In this document: piece by piece, positions 23,630 through 31,458 of the stretch
Layout of the letters: each line of letters begins with the position of its first letter
Numbering within the stretch: the stretch's first letter is position 1
DNA from: Bifidobacteriaceae bacterium
GTDB taxonomy: Bacteria; Actinomycetota; Actinomycetes; Actinomycetales; WQXJ01
Assembly (NCBI GenBank): GCA_031270825.1
Contig: JAISXH010000030.1
Location: forward strand, 1 to 33,475
DNA length: 33,475 nucleotides
Reading direction: 5' to 3'
Notes under the pieces: generated by a model
Seen by the model: only the letters and a program-made list of their open reading frames with translations
Database searches by the model: none
Told to the model about the DNA's origin: nothing
Position numbers and translations under genes: made by a program

Positions 23630-24073
23630 CTACTTCTTTTCTTTGCGCACCGTCGCCCAGAACTGCAGCCCCAGGAAAAGACCGCACAAGAGCAGGCCAG
23701 GCTCCAAGAAGGCGTTGTAGAGCACCGCTGACTTGATCGGCACGTCCACGATGAACGTCACGAACAGGGCGATCAAGCCGATCACCGCGAGCGACCCGCC
23801 GAGGGCCAGGAGAATGATTCCCCACAAGCCGCCGGCCAGGCTCGAGGGCTGAGCCGGCGCCTGGTACTGGGGCTGGGGCTGGGCGGCGTAGGACGCATAG
23901 CCTTGAGGACCGGTTTGTTGATAGGCCTGCTGGGGGTAGGGGCCTGGGCCCGGGGCGGGCGCCTGCACGGGCGGCGGCGTCTGCGCGGGCGCTGGCGGTT
24001 GCCCGGGTGCGGGATAGCTCTGGGGTTGCGAGTACTGGGGCTGATCGGAAGGAGTTGTCATGGCTACAAACAT
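23630..24073 (-). CDS. Small membrane protein with Pro/Gln-rich N-terminus
   Basis: The 147-residue product has a disordered N-terminal half (residues 6-75) rich in Pro, Gln, Ala and Tyr (PQQAYQQTGPQGYASY). Two hydrophobic helices follow: about 82-108 (GLWGIILLALGGSLAVIGLI) and 118-137 (EPGLLLCGLFLGLQ). It ends in the basic tail VRKEKK. The start ATG has AGAGG eight bases upstream; a second in-frame ATG lies four codons on. Such proteins are common in actinobacteria, and no function is assigned. Its stop is 38 bp upstream of the purB start on the same strand, so the two may be co-transcribed. Confidence 0.75.
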   Translation of the reverse strand: MFVAMTTPSDQPQYSQPQSYPAPGQPPAPAQTPPPVQAPAPGPGPYPQQAYQQTGPQGYASYAAQPQPQYQAPAQPSSLAGGLWGIILLALGGSLAVIGLIALFVTFIVDVPIKSAVLYNAFLEPGLLLCGLFLGLQFWATVRKEKK

Positions 24074-24084
24074 ACCCGGTGCCT

Positions 24085-24098
24085 CTGACGTGCGTCAG
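24085..24098. promoter_or_regulatory. Short palindrome before the Pro-rich membrane protein gene
   Basis: CTGAC-GTGC-GTCAG is a perfect 5-bp inverted repeat 12 bp upstream of the start codon and overlapping the expected ribosome-binding area. It may be an operator or simply chance. Confidence 0.25.
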
Positions 24099-24134
24099 GG
24101 CCAATGCTCCGAGTCGAAGGAGTGGACGGCGGCC

Positions 24135-24150
24135 GGCCAGCGTCCTGGCC
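24135..24150 (-). terminator. Possible terminator of the fructosamine-kinase-family gene
   Basis: GGCCAG-CGTC-CTGGCC is a perfect 6-bp hairpin 38 bp past the stop of the gene at 24188-25000, followed by another GC-rich palindrome (about 24151-24164). There is no T-run. Confidence 0.35.
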
Positions 24151-24187
24151 CCGCCCGGGGGCGGTTCGCCAAGGCCGGCGGCGGCCC

Positions 24188-25000
24188 TCAGAGATATTCG
24201 CGCGCCCGGCTGACCGCCCGCAGCCCGTAAGAGCCCCCGAAGATCATGGCGTGGACCAAGAGGGGGAACAGCTGATGCAGCCCGATCCGTTCGCGCCAAC
24301 CCGAGGCCAGCGGCGAGACCTCGTTGTACGCGGCCAGCAGAGAAGTCAACCCGGCCAGACCGAACAGGGCCAGCATGGCCAGATCGGTCTCGGCGTGACC
24401 GCCATGGGCGGCCGGATCGATCACTGCCGCGCCGGTCCACCGCTGGCCGCGGCGTGACAGGGGATCGGTCCAGATGACGTTGCCGGTCCAGAGGTCGCCG
24501 TGCACTCGCGCCGCCGCGTCTTCTTCGAGCAGGCCGGGCTGCGGCGCCTCGAGCGCGCCGTCCGCCAGCCGCCGGGCCACTTCTGTGATCACCGCCAGGC
24601 CGTCGGGCGGCAGCGCCCCGGCCCGCTCCGCCGCGCGCGCGTAGGGCAGCACCCGCTCGGTGGCGTAGAACTCGCCCCAGCGCAGACCGCCTTGGGCGAC
24701 GAAGGACATCGGAGCGTGCCCGATGCCGCCGGGGCCGTCCCAGCCCGGCGGAGCGGCGCCGAAGTGCGGCGCCCCAGCCGCGTGAGTGTGCGCCAGGGCT
24801 CGGCCGAACACCTCTGCGGCGCCTTCGGCTGGGGGGATGGTCGGAAGGTACTCCAACTCGAGTTGGCTTTGGCTGACGCCTAGGACCTGAGGCGTGCGCA
24901 CGCCATCGGGCACCTCGCCGAGCCAGGTCAGCGACAGCGCCTCAAGCTTGGGCGAGCCGGGCTGGCCACGGCGGTAGGTCTTCCTGAAGACGCGCGGCAC
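24188..25000 (-). CDS. Fructosamine kinase / ketosamine-3-kinase family protein
   Basis: The 270-residue product belongs to the APH-like kinases that phosphorylate sugar amines on glycated proteins or amino acids, which starts deglycation. Motifs: an N-terminal lobe with FRKTYRRG and LEALSLTWL, the catalytic loop HGDLWTGNVIW (Asp and Asn present), and the metal-binding AVIDPAAHGGHAETDLAMLALFG, the family's DPA..GHRE.D pattern with Ala-Glu. The frame is open up to 25285, but that extension is encoded by the 49-bp repeats and lacks kinase similarity, so I chose GTG 25000 (VPRVFRKT). It is divergent from the WXG100-like/hydrolase pair. Confidence 0.85.
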   Translation of the reverse strand: MPRVFRKTYRRGQPGSPKLEALSLTWLGEVPDGVRTPQVLGVSQSQLELEYLPTIPPAEGAAEVFGRALAHTHAAGAPHFGAAPPGWDGPGGIGHAPMSFVAQGGLRWGEFYATERVLPYARAAERAGALPPDGLAVITEVARRLADGALEAPQPGLLEEDAAARVHGDLWTGNVIWTDPLSRRGQRWTGAAVIDPAAHGGHAETDLAMLALFGLAGLTSLLAAYNEVSPLASGWRERIGLHQLFPLLVHAMIFGGSYGLRAVSRAREYL

Positions 25001-25029
25001 ATCATCTATTGTCCCGCCTCGGCCGGCGG

Positions 25030-25153
25030 ACCGGCCCCACCGCCGGGGGAGGGCGACCGGCCCGGAGCGGCCGGCCGCCACCACCATGTCACCGCGGGTC
25101 GGGGACTGGCCCCACCGCCGGGGGAGGGCGATCGGCCCGGAGCGGCCGGCCGC
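25030..25153. repeat. Two 49-bp direct repeats in the divergent intergenic region
   Basis: 25030-25078 and 25105-25153 match over 49 bp with two differences. The spacing start-to-start is 75 bp. Each includes CCCCACCGCCGGGGGAGGG. They lie between the kinase start (25000, minus) and the small gene at 25203 (plus), where the promoters of both must be. Confidence 0.8.
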
Positions 25154-25202
25154 GCCAGTCCACAGGCTTTTGGTTTCCACTGGCCTCGGCTGGAGCGTGG
25201 AG

Positions 25203-25529
25203 GTGAGAATCACCTGCGTGGAGCCAACCGCCGTGGGACCCGGATTGCCAGGCCTGGAGCCGTTTGCCTGTTCGGGCGCGCACACGGTTGAGGTCCTGGA
25301 TCGCGCTTGCGCGCGCCTCGAGACAACAGCCGGGGCTCTGGGCCGAGCGGCGCCCTTGATTGGACTGGCAGAGCCGGACGGTTGGCGTTCACCGGCGGCC
25401 GCCCTCTACTCCGAACGGTTGGAGGACCTGGCCGCCCGCTGCCGGTCCGGACAAAACCATGTCGAAGAGGCCTGGTCCTTGGTTCGCGGCTACCGGGCTT
25501 GGGTGGTCGGCAAACTGGGACTGCCGTGA
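25203..25529 (+). CDS. Small helical WXG100-like protein
   Basis: The 108-residue product is mostly helical. The stretch PDGWRSPAAALYSERLEDLAA (W-x-S-P-A-A-x-x-Y) sits between two helices and resembles the helix-turn-helix of actinobacterial WXG100-like proteins. That similarity is judged by pattern only. GTG 25203 has GGAG seven bases upstream, which decides the start over GTG 25197. Its TGA overlaps the GTG of the hydrolase gene by four bases, so the two are translationally coupled and probably interact. A longer open frame back to 25086 runs through the 49-bp repeat and is rejected. Confidence 0.6.
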   Translation: MRITCVEPTAVGPGLPGLEPFACSGAHTVEVLDRACARLETTAGALGRAAPLIGLAEPDGWRSPAAALYSERLEDLAARCRSGQNHVEEAWSLVRGYRAWVVGKLGLP

Positions 25530-26938
25530 GCGGAGACTCCATCAGCCTGTACGGCGGCGCCGGCGGCGCCATAGCTTGCCTCCAAGACTTGCAAGTCTTG
25601 GCCCTGCGTTTGGATGCCGCTAAAGCGGAAGTGACCCAAGCCGATGAGGCCACCTCATGGATGATCTCCGAGCCCATGCCGGGTGTGCTGCTCGCCCCCT
25701 TCGGCGCGGTTTGCGATCCGGTCGAGGAACAAGCCTGGCGCTTGGCCGGCCAAGCCTGCCACGGTTTGCGTCAACAGGTTGGAGCGGCCTCCTTGGCAGA
25801 GGAATTGGCCGAACTGTCGCAGAGCCTGTTGGCGGCCCAAGCCGGTTATGAGCAGGCCGAGGCGCAGGCCGAGGCCCTATTCGCCTCCCGCAGTCACTCC
25901 GGTTTCAGTCTGACGGATTGGTTTGTGCCGTGGCCGGTGAGGGTGATCAATCGTCTTTACCGTTTGGCCTTCAGTGTTGCCCATGACGCGGCGGGGCGGC
26001 TGATCATGAACGGCGAATTCCCGTCCTGGGCCGAGCTCTTGCGTTCCCACCATGACGAGGTCCGGAGCCTGATCGGGACCGCCCTGTCTCCGTTGCCGCT
26101 GCTCGGCACGCCTTCGACGGCGGAAGTGACGCGAGGTGTCACTGGCGTCGCCACCATGGCTTATGGGCCCGGTCTGGCGGTCACCATCGAACGGGGCAAG
26201 ACCAGTCAGGACGTTCCGCCAGCCGGCGTGGAAAGCCTGGTCTGGCAGATCGGGGGCCTGGCCGACTATGACAAATCGGACAGCCAAATCGGTGTCACCA
26301 AAGTCACGGCCAACGATGGATCGGTCAGTTGGTTGGTCTCGCTGCCGGGCACGCAGTCGATGAGCCTGGGATCGGATTCCAACCCTGGCGACATGGCCAC
26401 GAATTTCCGAGCCGTCCCAGGCGACACCAACGCCGTTGGCCTGGCGACGGTGGCGGCATTGATCGACGCGGGGGTCAAGACCGGTGAGCCGGTGTTATTG
26501 GCGGGACACTCCCAAGGCGGGATAGTCGGCGCGGCGCTGGCGGCCGATCCGGAATTCACCGCGCGGTTCTCAGTGGCGGCCGTGCTGACGCTGGGATCGC
26601 CGGTCTCCCAATTGACCCCATCCGGTTCGGCTCAGTGGCTGTCCCTGGAACACACCCAGGACATCATTCCCGCGCTGTCCGCCGGCGGCAACGCGCGCGG
26701 ACCCAACCAGACCACCGTGGTCCGTGACGTCAACGGGGTCAGCGATCCGGCGATTCGTGGAGACGACCTGCTTTGGGCACACCACCTGCCCATTTACGCG
26801 GACACCGCGAAACAGGTCGACCAGTCGACGGACGCTTCCGTCGAAGCCTGGCGTCAGGCCGCGGCCCCTGTTCTCGACCCGGGCGCTCGCGCCCAGACCA
26901 CTGTCTACCAGGTCAGGCGCGATCAGGACGCCTCTTGA
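25526..26938 (+). CDS. Alpha/beta hydrolase with N-terminal helical domain
   Basis: The 470-residue product has an N-terminal region (about 1-130) that is helical and Ala/Gln/Glu-rich (LQDLQVLALRLDAAKAEV, LAELSQSLLAAQAGYEQAEA). The C-terminal part (about 230-430) has the lipase/esterase nucleophile elbow LLAGHSQGGIVGAAL, then LTLGSPVSQL, a likely acidic residue in EHTQDIIPAL and a His in WAHHLPIYADT. There is no obvious signal peptide. Coupling to a WXG100-like gene suggests a type VII-type substrate, but no secretion machinery is nearby, so this is inference; a PGAP1-like lipase is the conservative name. Its last 26 bases overlap the convergent holin-like gene. Confidence 0.8.
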   Translation: MSGDSISLYGGAGGAIACLQDLQVLALRLDAAKAEVTQADEATSWMISEPMPGVLLAPFGAVCDPVEEQAWRLAGQACHGLRQQVGAASLAEELAELSQSLLAAQAGYEQAEAQAEALFASRSHSGFSLTDWFVPWPVRVINRLYRLAFSVAHDAAGRLIMNGEFPSWAELLRSHHDEVRSLIGTALSPLPLLGTPSTAEVTRGVTGVATMAYGPGLAVTIERGKTSQDVPPAGVESLVWQIGGLADYDKSDSQIGVTKVTANDGSVSWLVSLPGTQSMSLGSDSNPGDMATNFRAVPGDTNAVGLATVAALIDAGVKTGEPVLLAGHSQGGIVGAALAADPEFTARFSVAAVLTLGSPVSQLTPSGSAQWLSLEHTQDIIPALSAGGNARGPNQTTVVRDVNGVSDPAIRGDDLLWAHHLPIYADTAKQVDQSTDASVEAWRQAAAPVLDPGARAQTTVYQVRRDQDAS

Positions 26939-27374
26939 GCGGGATCGACAGGATCGCGGTGACCAGCGCGAGGACCAATCCGGCGCCCACGGCCGTGCCG
27001 AACGAGTCGATTTCCAGGCCGAAGCTGGTCAGCGAGGTGATCCAAGACACCAACTCGAGCATGGCCGCGTTTATGACCAGGGAGAACAGGCCCAAAGTGA
27101 GGATGTACAAAGGCAGGGACAGCAGCTTTGCCAGAGGTTTGACGACGGTGTTCACGACCGCCAGAATCAGGCCGATCACCAAGTAGCAGGCGATCTGGGC
27201 GAGGATCGAGTCGGGATGGGGCACCAGGCGCATCGAATCCCACAGTCCGTCGACGATCCAAAGGCCCACCGCGTTGACCACCACCCGCCAGCCGAAAGGA
27301 ACCATCGGCCGGCCAACCTGCTGGGGCGGGCGCTGTTCCGGATAGCGGCCCGGCGATTCATAGTATTGAGCCAT
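26913..27374 (-). CDS. Holin-like membrane protein (phage holin family, Mycobacterium phage type IV/DUF360 style)
   Basis: The 153-residue protein begins at ATG 27374 (MAQYYESPGRYPEQ), a polar Tyr/Pro/Gln-rich head. Four hydrophobic helices follow (VVVNAVGLWIVDGLW, IACYLVIGLILAVVNTVV, LYILTLGLFSLVINAAMLEL, AVGAGLVLALVTAILSI), ending KRRPDRA. The pattern NTVVKPLAKLLSLPLYILTLG is typical of chromosomal proteins annotated as phage holin family in actinobacteria. No lysin or phage gene is near, so it is probably a housekeeping membrane protein rather than a lysis factor. The larger upstream open frame lacks similarity and was not used. Confidence 0.75.
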   Translation of the reverse strand: MAQYYESPGRYPEQRPPQQVGRPMVPFGWRVVVNAVGLWIVDGLWDSMRLVPHPDSILAQIACYLVIGLILAVVNTVVKPLAKLLSLPLYILTLGLFSLVINAAMLELVSWITSLTSFGLEIDSFGTAVGAGLVLALVTAILSIPLKRRPDRA

Positions 27375-27616
27375 CTGCCGATCATCCCATAGCCGGCCAT
27401 CACCGTTGCCTGGCAGGAGCTCTTTGTCTATGGACCCGTGCCGAGTGCGCTCTGGGCTGGCGAACCCGGCGGTGCCCTGCCTGGCCTGAAACAGCGGGGC
27501 GGTCCTGGCCGTCAGCCGCGCGGCAGAGGCTCGCGCGAGCCAGGGCGTTCGGTCGCTGGCCGGATCGGACGCGGCAACGGCCAAGGCGCGGGCGTGGCCA
27601 GTGCTGGCATGGAACG

Positions 27617-28684
27617 ATGGGAAGTATGACAAAGGTTCCGATCCGGCCCGCTGTCGCCGCTCTGCCGACTTACCAGCCCGGAGCCCGGCCCTCGGCCCGG
27701 CTGGTGTACAAACTCTCCTCCAACGAATCGCCTTACCCGCCTTTGCCCGGCGTGATGGCCGCCGTCGCGGATTCGGCGGTCGACCTCAATCGGTACCCGG
27801 CCATGCTGGCCGATCAATTGGTCGAGGCCATCGCCGGCTTCCACAACTTGGAGCCGGCACAGGTCGCGGTCGGCGCCGGATCGGTGGCGGTGTTGGCACA
27901 CGTCCTGACCGCGGTCGCCGGTCAGTCAGATCGGGTGGTCTATCCGTGGCGGTCATTCGAGGCCTATCCGATCCTCACCGGGATCACCGGAGCCAAAGCC
28001 GTGCCAGTTCCCCTGGGCGAGGCCGGCCGAATCGACTTGACCGCGCTGGCTCAAGCTGTGGACGCCAAGGCGCGAGCGGTTCTGGTCTGCACGCCGAATA
28101 ATCCGACTGGCCCGGCAGTCCGCGAAGATGAGTTCGACTCGTTCATGGCGGCGGTGCCGGACGACCTCTTGGTGGTGCTGGACCAGGCGTACGTGGAGTT
28201 CGTGACCGACCCAAAGGCCGTGGACGGCATCGGCGCCCTGGCCCGACACCCGAATCTGGTGGTGCTGCGGACTTTCTCGAAGGCTTACGGGCTGGCTGGG
28301 CTGAGAGTCGGATACGCGCTGGGACGGCCGCGGCTGATCGAGGCTATCCGCGCGGTGACCACGCCGTTCTCGGTTTCGGCCATGGCCGAGATGGCTGCGG
28401 TCAAGTCGCTGGAACTCCAAGACGAGCTCCGTCGCCGAGTGGCTGGCGTGGTGGCGCGCCGAACCTTCATGCAAGAGGGCTTGGCCGCCCAGGGCTGGGA
28501 CCTGCCTGATCCGCAGGGTAACTTCGTCTGGCTCGACCTGGGGATCGATTCGGCGCCGTTCGCCGGCGCCTGCCGCCGCGCGGGCGTGCTGGTGCGACCC
28601 TTTCCGGACGAAGGCGTCCGGGTGTCGGTGGGCGAGCAGGAGGGCGTCGAACGTTTCCTCGAGGTGGCCTCCACCTGGGTTTAG
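27617..28684 (+). CDS. hisC: HisC/Pat-family PLP aminotransferase
   Basis: The 355-residue product is a fold-type I, class II aminotransferase. Motifs: KLSSNESPYPPLP, LNRYPAMLADQLVEAIA, VCTPNNPTGP, VVLDQAYVEF and the PLP Lys in RTFSKAYGLAGLRVGYALG, ending FPDEGVRVSVGEQEGVERFL. These fit histidinol-phosphate aminotransferase or the aromatic amino acid aminotransferase (Pat) of actinobacteria. Stand-alone copies away from a his operon, as here, are often Pat, so the gene symbol names the family rather than a proven substrate. ATG 27626 is an alternative start. The 242 bp before it, shared with the divergent holin-like gene, hold no feature I recognise. Confidence 0.88.
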   Translation: MGSMTKVPIRPAVAALPTYQPGARPSARLVYKLSSNESPYPPLPGVMAAVADSAVDLNRYPAMLADQLVEAIAGFHNLEPAQVAVGAGSVAVLAHVLTAVAGQSDRVVYPWRSFEAYPILTGITGAKAVPVPLGEAGRIDLTALAQAVDAKARAVLVCTPNNPTGPAVREDEFDSFMAAVPDDLLVVLDQAYVEFVTDPKAVDGIGALARHPNLVVLRTFSKAYGLAGLRVGYALGRPRLIEAIRAVTTPFSVSAMAEMAAVKSLELQDELRRRVAGVVARRTFMQEGLAAQGWDLPDPQGNFVWLDLGIDSAPFAGACRRAGVLVRPFPDEGVRVSVGEQEGVERFLEVASTWV

Positions 28685-28743
28685 CCCGAACTGCCCCGCC
28701 TCATTCGCCCGAACTCCGAAAGTGGGCTTTGGCCGACCCTGGT

Positions 28744-29799
28744 CTAGAATTCCGGATGAATGAAAACATAGCCCTTCGGATCGACGTTGGAGTGTTTCGT
28801 GGGCTTATAGCCAGTCGTGTAATTGAACTCGCCGTTCGGACCGTTGTTCTGATCGATCGTCTCAAATGTCCCGTCCGCGTTCACATCTGTCACCAGGCCG
28901 GTGTGTCCGGTTGAACCGAAATCTTTGACGAATATGTCTCCAGGTCGGGGAGCACCGTCTCTGGTCCACCCATTCGGCAAGGTCCAGGTCTTAAGGACTA
29001 TCGCATCGCCGGCCGGTGGTTTGACCCCGAGGCTCGTGATGTAGGAGTTTGCCAAGTCCTTGCACTGCATGCCCCAAAGGCCGTCGGTGTCAACACCCCC
29101 GTCAGGGAGCTCATTGACGAAATCTCTCACGTAGGCCTTAGCCTTTTTCAAGTCCGCCTTGGACACTGCCGCCTGGTTCCCCAAGTCCTCATCGGACGTC
29201 GCAGCCTGGTTCTCCGAGCCGGAGTCCCACTCGCAAATGAACGCCCGTCCACCGGTCACGGTCCCGTCGAGTGTGAAGTCGCCATCGTTCCAAGTGCCAT
29301 CCTCGTACTTCCAATAGAACATCCCGTAAGCCTCTTGGCCGCGCTCGTCGTTGGGTTCGCCTTCATGCCAGTGGATGAACCCAGTCGGCTCAGATGTCGC
29401 CCACCGCCAATCCCCGGCAGTCGCCTTGTAAAGTCCGAAGTAGGCGCTGGCGTGCCCTTTCGCAACCATATAGGCGTAGAGCTTGTCGTTTTCTTCTGGG
29501 GATTCGATTGTGGCAAGGTGGCCGCCTTGCGCATCGCAATAGTCTCTGGCCGCCTCCCAAGTTTCTTGATTCTCGAAGATCTCATAGGTCGAGGTCTTGG
29601 AAGCGGCCGCTGTGGGGGAAGCGGCGACAGTGGGTTGTGAAGATGGCACATCGTTCGTGGGGTCCTCGGGGCCAATGGCGCTCTCTGAACCATTGCCTCC
29701 GCATCCCGTTATCAGAAAGGCGGTCGACAGCGCTGCGGCGAACGGTGAAACTAGGCGCTTTCGGCGGCCGAGCTTGCGCGACTCATGTTCCATGACCAT
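28744..29799 (-). CDS. Lipoprotein with C-type-lectin-like and CHAP domains
   Basis: The 351-residue product carries a signal peptide with lipobox LITGC (basic KLGRRKR before it), then a Ser/Thr/Pro linker. A C-type-lectin-like domain spans about 70-195: WEAARDYCDAQGGHLATI, AYFGLYK, WHEGEPNDERG with the EPN sugar-binding triplet, GTWNDGDF and FICEWD. A CHAP (NlpC/P60-like) domain follows at about 240-351: LWGMQCKDLANSYI with the nucleophile Cys, RPGDIFVKDFGSTGHTGLVTDV with the His and ETIDQNNG with the third polar residue. It is probably anchored outside the cell, binding glycans and hydrolysing peptidoglycan or another amide. Base composition is lower in GC than its neighbours (52% in a line I counted), hinting at transfer. 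ATG 29793 is an alternative start. Confidence 0.88.
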   Translation of the reverse strand: MVMEHESRKLGRRKRLVSPFAAALSTAFLITGCGGNGSESAIGPEDPTNDVPSSQPTVAASPTAAASKTSTYEIFENQETWEAARDYCDAQGGHLATIESPEENDKLYAYMVAKGHASAYFGLYKATAGDWRWATSEPTGFIHWHEGEPNDERGQEAYGMFYWKYEDGTWNDGDFTLDGTVTGGRAFICEWDSGSENQAATSDEDLGNQAAVSKADLKKAKAYVRDFVNELPDGGVDTDGLWGMQCKDLANSYITSLGVKPPAGDAIVLKTWTLPNGWTRDGAPRPGDIFVKDFGSTGHTGLVTDVNADGTFETIDQNNGPNGEFNYTTGYKPTKHSNVDPKGYVFIHPEF

Positions 29800-29922
29800 G
29801 GATGCTACACCTGTGGATAACCGCACCGCCGGAGCGTGGACGCCGCTGCCGGCCGGGGGAGACTTCATCGTGGCCAGATCGGCGGTCCCGGCCGACGCGA
29901 TCGTGGCGCTCCAGTGGGATCC

Positions 29923-30402
29923 CTATTCCTTCAGACCCAAGCTCTTGACCAGATTGCCGAGCCCAAAGGTCCCTTCTCCGCTCGACCGGACTCGGCCGTT
30001 GACCACCAGGAAAATCCCTTCAACAGGCGAAACAACACTGGCATTCTCTCCACTGTGCAGGGCGATGAACACGACATACTCTTTCCCCGTCTCCAATTCG
30101 ACGCCGTTGCCCGCGTTCTGCGTTGGAGCCTCAATGACCATCTCAGCCCCGTCGACCGGCGGATCGCTTGCGAGCACCCGGACATGGTATTGGCCGATGC
30201 CGTCAAGCTCGTCGGGCTCGACGGTCTCCACGCTCACGTATACCGCTGATCCGGAGGCCTCCTGGATGGCGGCGAGGGAGTCGAACGCGGGCCAATCGGC
30301 GAGCGATCCGCCCGTCGGTGCTGAACAGCCAGTGAACCCGGCGACGGGCGCCAACGCCAACATGGCCGCACCGGTGCAGATGGCCGCTTTACGAGCATGC
30401 AT
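29923..30402 (-). CDS. Unknown small lipoprotein
   Basis: The 159-residue product begins MHARKAAICTGAAML and has the lipobox GFTGC (Cys26), so it should be membrane-anchored and exported. The mature part is a predicted beta-rich domain (SAVYVSVETVEPDELDGIGQYHVRVLASD, ETGKEYVVFIALHSG, SVVSPVEGIFLVVNGRVR). The pattern Y.V.V......K......G..YVVFI resembles proteins with an OB- or Ig-like fold, but I cannot name the family. It lies 123 bp upstream of the lectin/CHAP lipoprotein on the same strand, so a shared transcript is possible. AGGGG lies upstream of the ATG. Confidence 0.75.
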   Translation of the reverse strand: MHARKAAICTGAAMLALAPVAGFTGCSAPTGGSLADWPAFDSLAAIQEASGSAVYVSVETVEPDELDGIGQYHVRVLASDPPVDGAEMVIEAPTQNAGNGVELETGKEYVVFIALHSGENASVVSPVEGIFLVVNGRVRSSGEGTFGLGNLVKSLGLKE

Positions 30403-30794
30403 GATCGCCCCTGTCTGGCTGCTGCGCAGGCCTCAACCAACAACAGTCGGCCTATTGCGTTGGGCCCCGTGCACTCCGGGCCGGAAGCTGAAGCCGCCGC
30501 CAGCGCGACTTGCAGTGCGTGGACAGAATCTCGATCATTTCCGCAGATGACGGAGTGGCGGCGTGTCGTGACCTGCTCAACGAGCGGTAGCACATCGAAG
30601 ATTTCGAGGAAAGCCGGACGTCGTTGACGATGCCGTTCGGTCGCGCGCCTCTCGCCCGTAGGTTTGCGTCGCCACAGCATTGGGACGGTGAAGTCGTGGC
30701 CTGTAACCGCCCAACGCGGCGCTCGTGTGCCAGGCCCAGAATGGGCGCTAGCAGTTCCTCTGCGAGCCGACGTCTCGGTCAACCGCGCTGACCC
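30403..30794. other. Gap of 392 bp without a recognisable gene
   Basis: No frame here gave a protein I recognise and no RNA gene, long hairpin or repeat was seen. It must contain the promoter of the lipoprotein at 29923-30402. Open frames crossing it on both strands have the composition of chance frames. A decayed gene cannot be ruled out. Confidence 0.5.
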
Positions 30795-31193
30795 TTAGGC
30801 GGTTTCGACTCGGGCGGCCGAGCCCGCCGCGGCGGCGGCGCGGGCGAGCCGCGCGTCGGCGGTCAACAGCGGCGCGTCGAGAAGTTCGGCCAGGGCGATA
30901 TAGGCCGCATCGTAGGAACTCAATTGGCCCCGGAGGGCCCAGACGCGGTCCGCGACGGCCGCGAACGGCCACAAGTCGATCACCAGCAGCCCGAACCCGT
31001 CCAGCGCCAGTTCAGCCTGTCCCAGGCTCAAGACGCCGGCGGACCAGCGCCGCCGCACCACGTTGGCGACCTCGAAGGGCGCCAGGTGCGGCGCCGCCAG
31101 ATCTGCTCCGGCCATGCGTTCCGCTATTCGGTCGGCATCGGCCGCGAGGATCACGGTCAAGACGGCCGAGGCGTCCACCACCAGGAGACTCAC
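30795..31193 (-). CDS. vapC: VapC-type PIN-domain toxin
   Basis: The 132-residue product is a PIN-fold ribonuclease. The acidic catalytic residues are in place: Asp7 (VVDASAV), Glu41 (FEVANVVRR), Asp95 (SSYDAAYIALAE) and Asp113 (LLTADARLARAA). VapC toxins cut tRNA or rRNA sites when freed from the antitoxin. The start overlaps the antitoxin stop by four bases, the usual coupling that keeps antitoxin made first. The target RNA cannot be read from sequence. Confidence 0.93.
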   Translation of the reverse strand: MSLLVVDASAVLTVILAADADRIAERMAGADLAAPHLAPFEVANVVRRRWSAGVLSLGQAELALDGFGLLVIDLWPFAAVADRVWALRGQLSSYDAAYIALAELLDAPLLTADARLARAAAAAGSAARVETA

Positions 31194-31420
31194 CGGCGGT
31201 CCTGGGCGAGATCCGCCAGGATGGCGTCCCTGCTGATGGAGGGGTAGGCCCGGCGGCGCTCGCGGAGCTGGGCGAGGACTTCCCCCTGGTCCGGCCGCTG
31301 GGCGAGCTCGCGCAGGGCCGCCAGCGTGAATTCCTGAAGCGACTGCCCAGCCGCCGCGGCCTTGGCGGCCAGCGAGTCGCGCACGTGCTCCGGCACGTTT
31401 CTAACGGTGATGGTCTTCAT
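31190..31420 (-). CDS. vapB: VapB-type antitoxin, ribbon-helix-helix (FitA-like)
   Basis: The 76-residue product begins MKTITVRNVPEHVRDSL, the strand and first helix of the FitA-like ribbon-helix-helix fold, with AGQSLQEFTLAAL as helix 2. The C-terminal part (RRAYPSISRDAILADLAQDRR) is the toxin-binding tail. It should neutralise the VapC encoded just downstream and, as a complex, repress its own promoter. A fitting inverted repeat lies 20 bp upstream of its start. No ribosome binding site is visible, and the -10 position suggests a leaderless mRNA. Confidence 0.9.
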   Translation of the reverse strand: MKTITVRNVPEHVRDSLAAKAAAAGQSLQEFTLAALRELAQRPDQGEVLAQLRERRRAYPSISRDAILADLAQDRR

Positions 31421-31458
31421 GCAGTCATCTTAGCGGCGTTGCATGCAAAACACATGCA
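31421..31458 (-). promoter_or_regulatory. vapBC promoter and operator, probably leaderless
   Basis: On the minus strand the -10-like TAAGAT (31432-31427) ends six bases before the vapB ATG, so transcription would begin at or next to the start codon. A perfect inverted repeat, TGCATG-N7-CATGCA (31440-31458), overlaps the -35 zone and is a likely binding site for the ribbon-helix-helix antitoxin. Confidence 0.5.

Noticed and set aside
26913-27632. Prophage lysis module suggested by the holin-like protein
   Set aside because: No lysin, integrase, capsid or tail gene is in the neighbourhood; chromosomal holin-family membrane proteins are common in actinobacteria.
29812-29820. Perfect DnaA box TTATCCACA (minus strand) next to the lectin/CHAP gene
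   Set aside because: It is a single copy without neighbours; one 9-mer match in a 33-kb window is within chance expectation.
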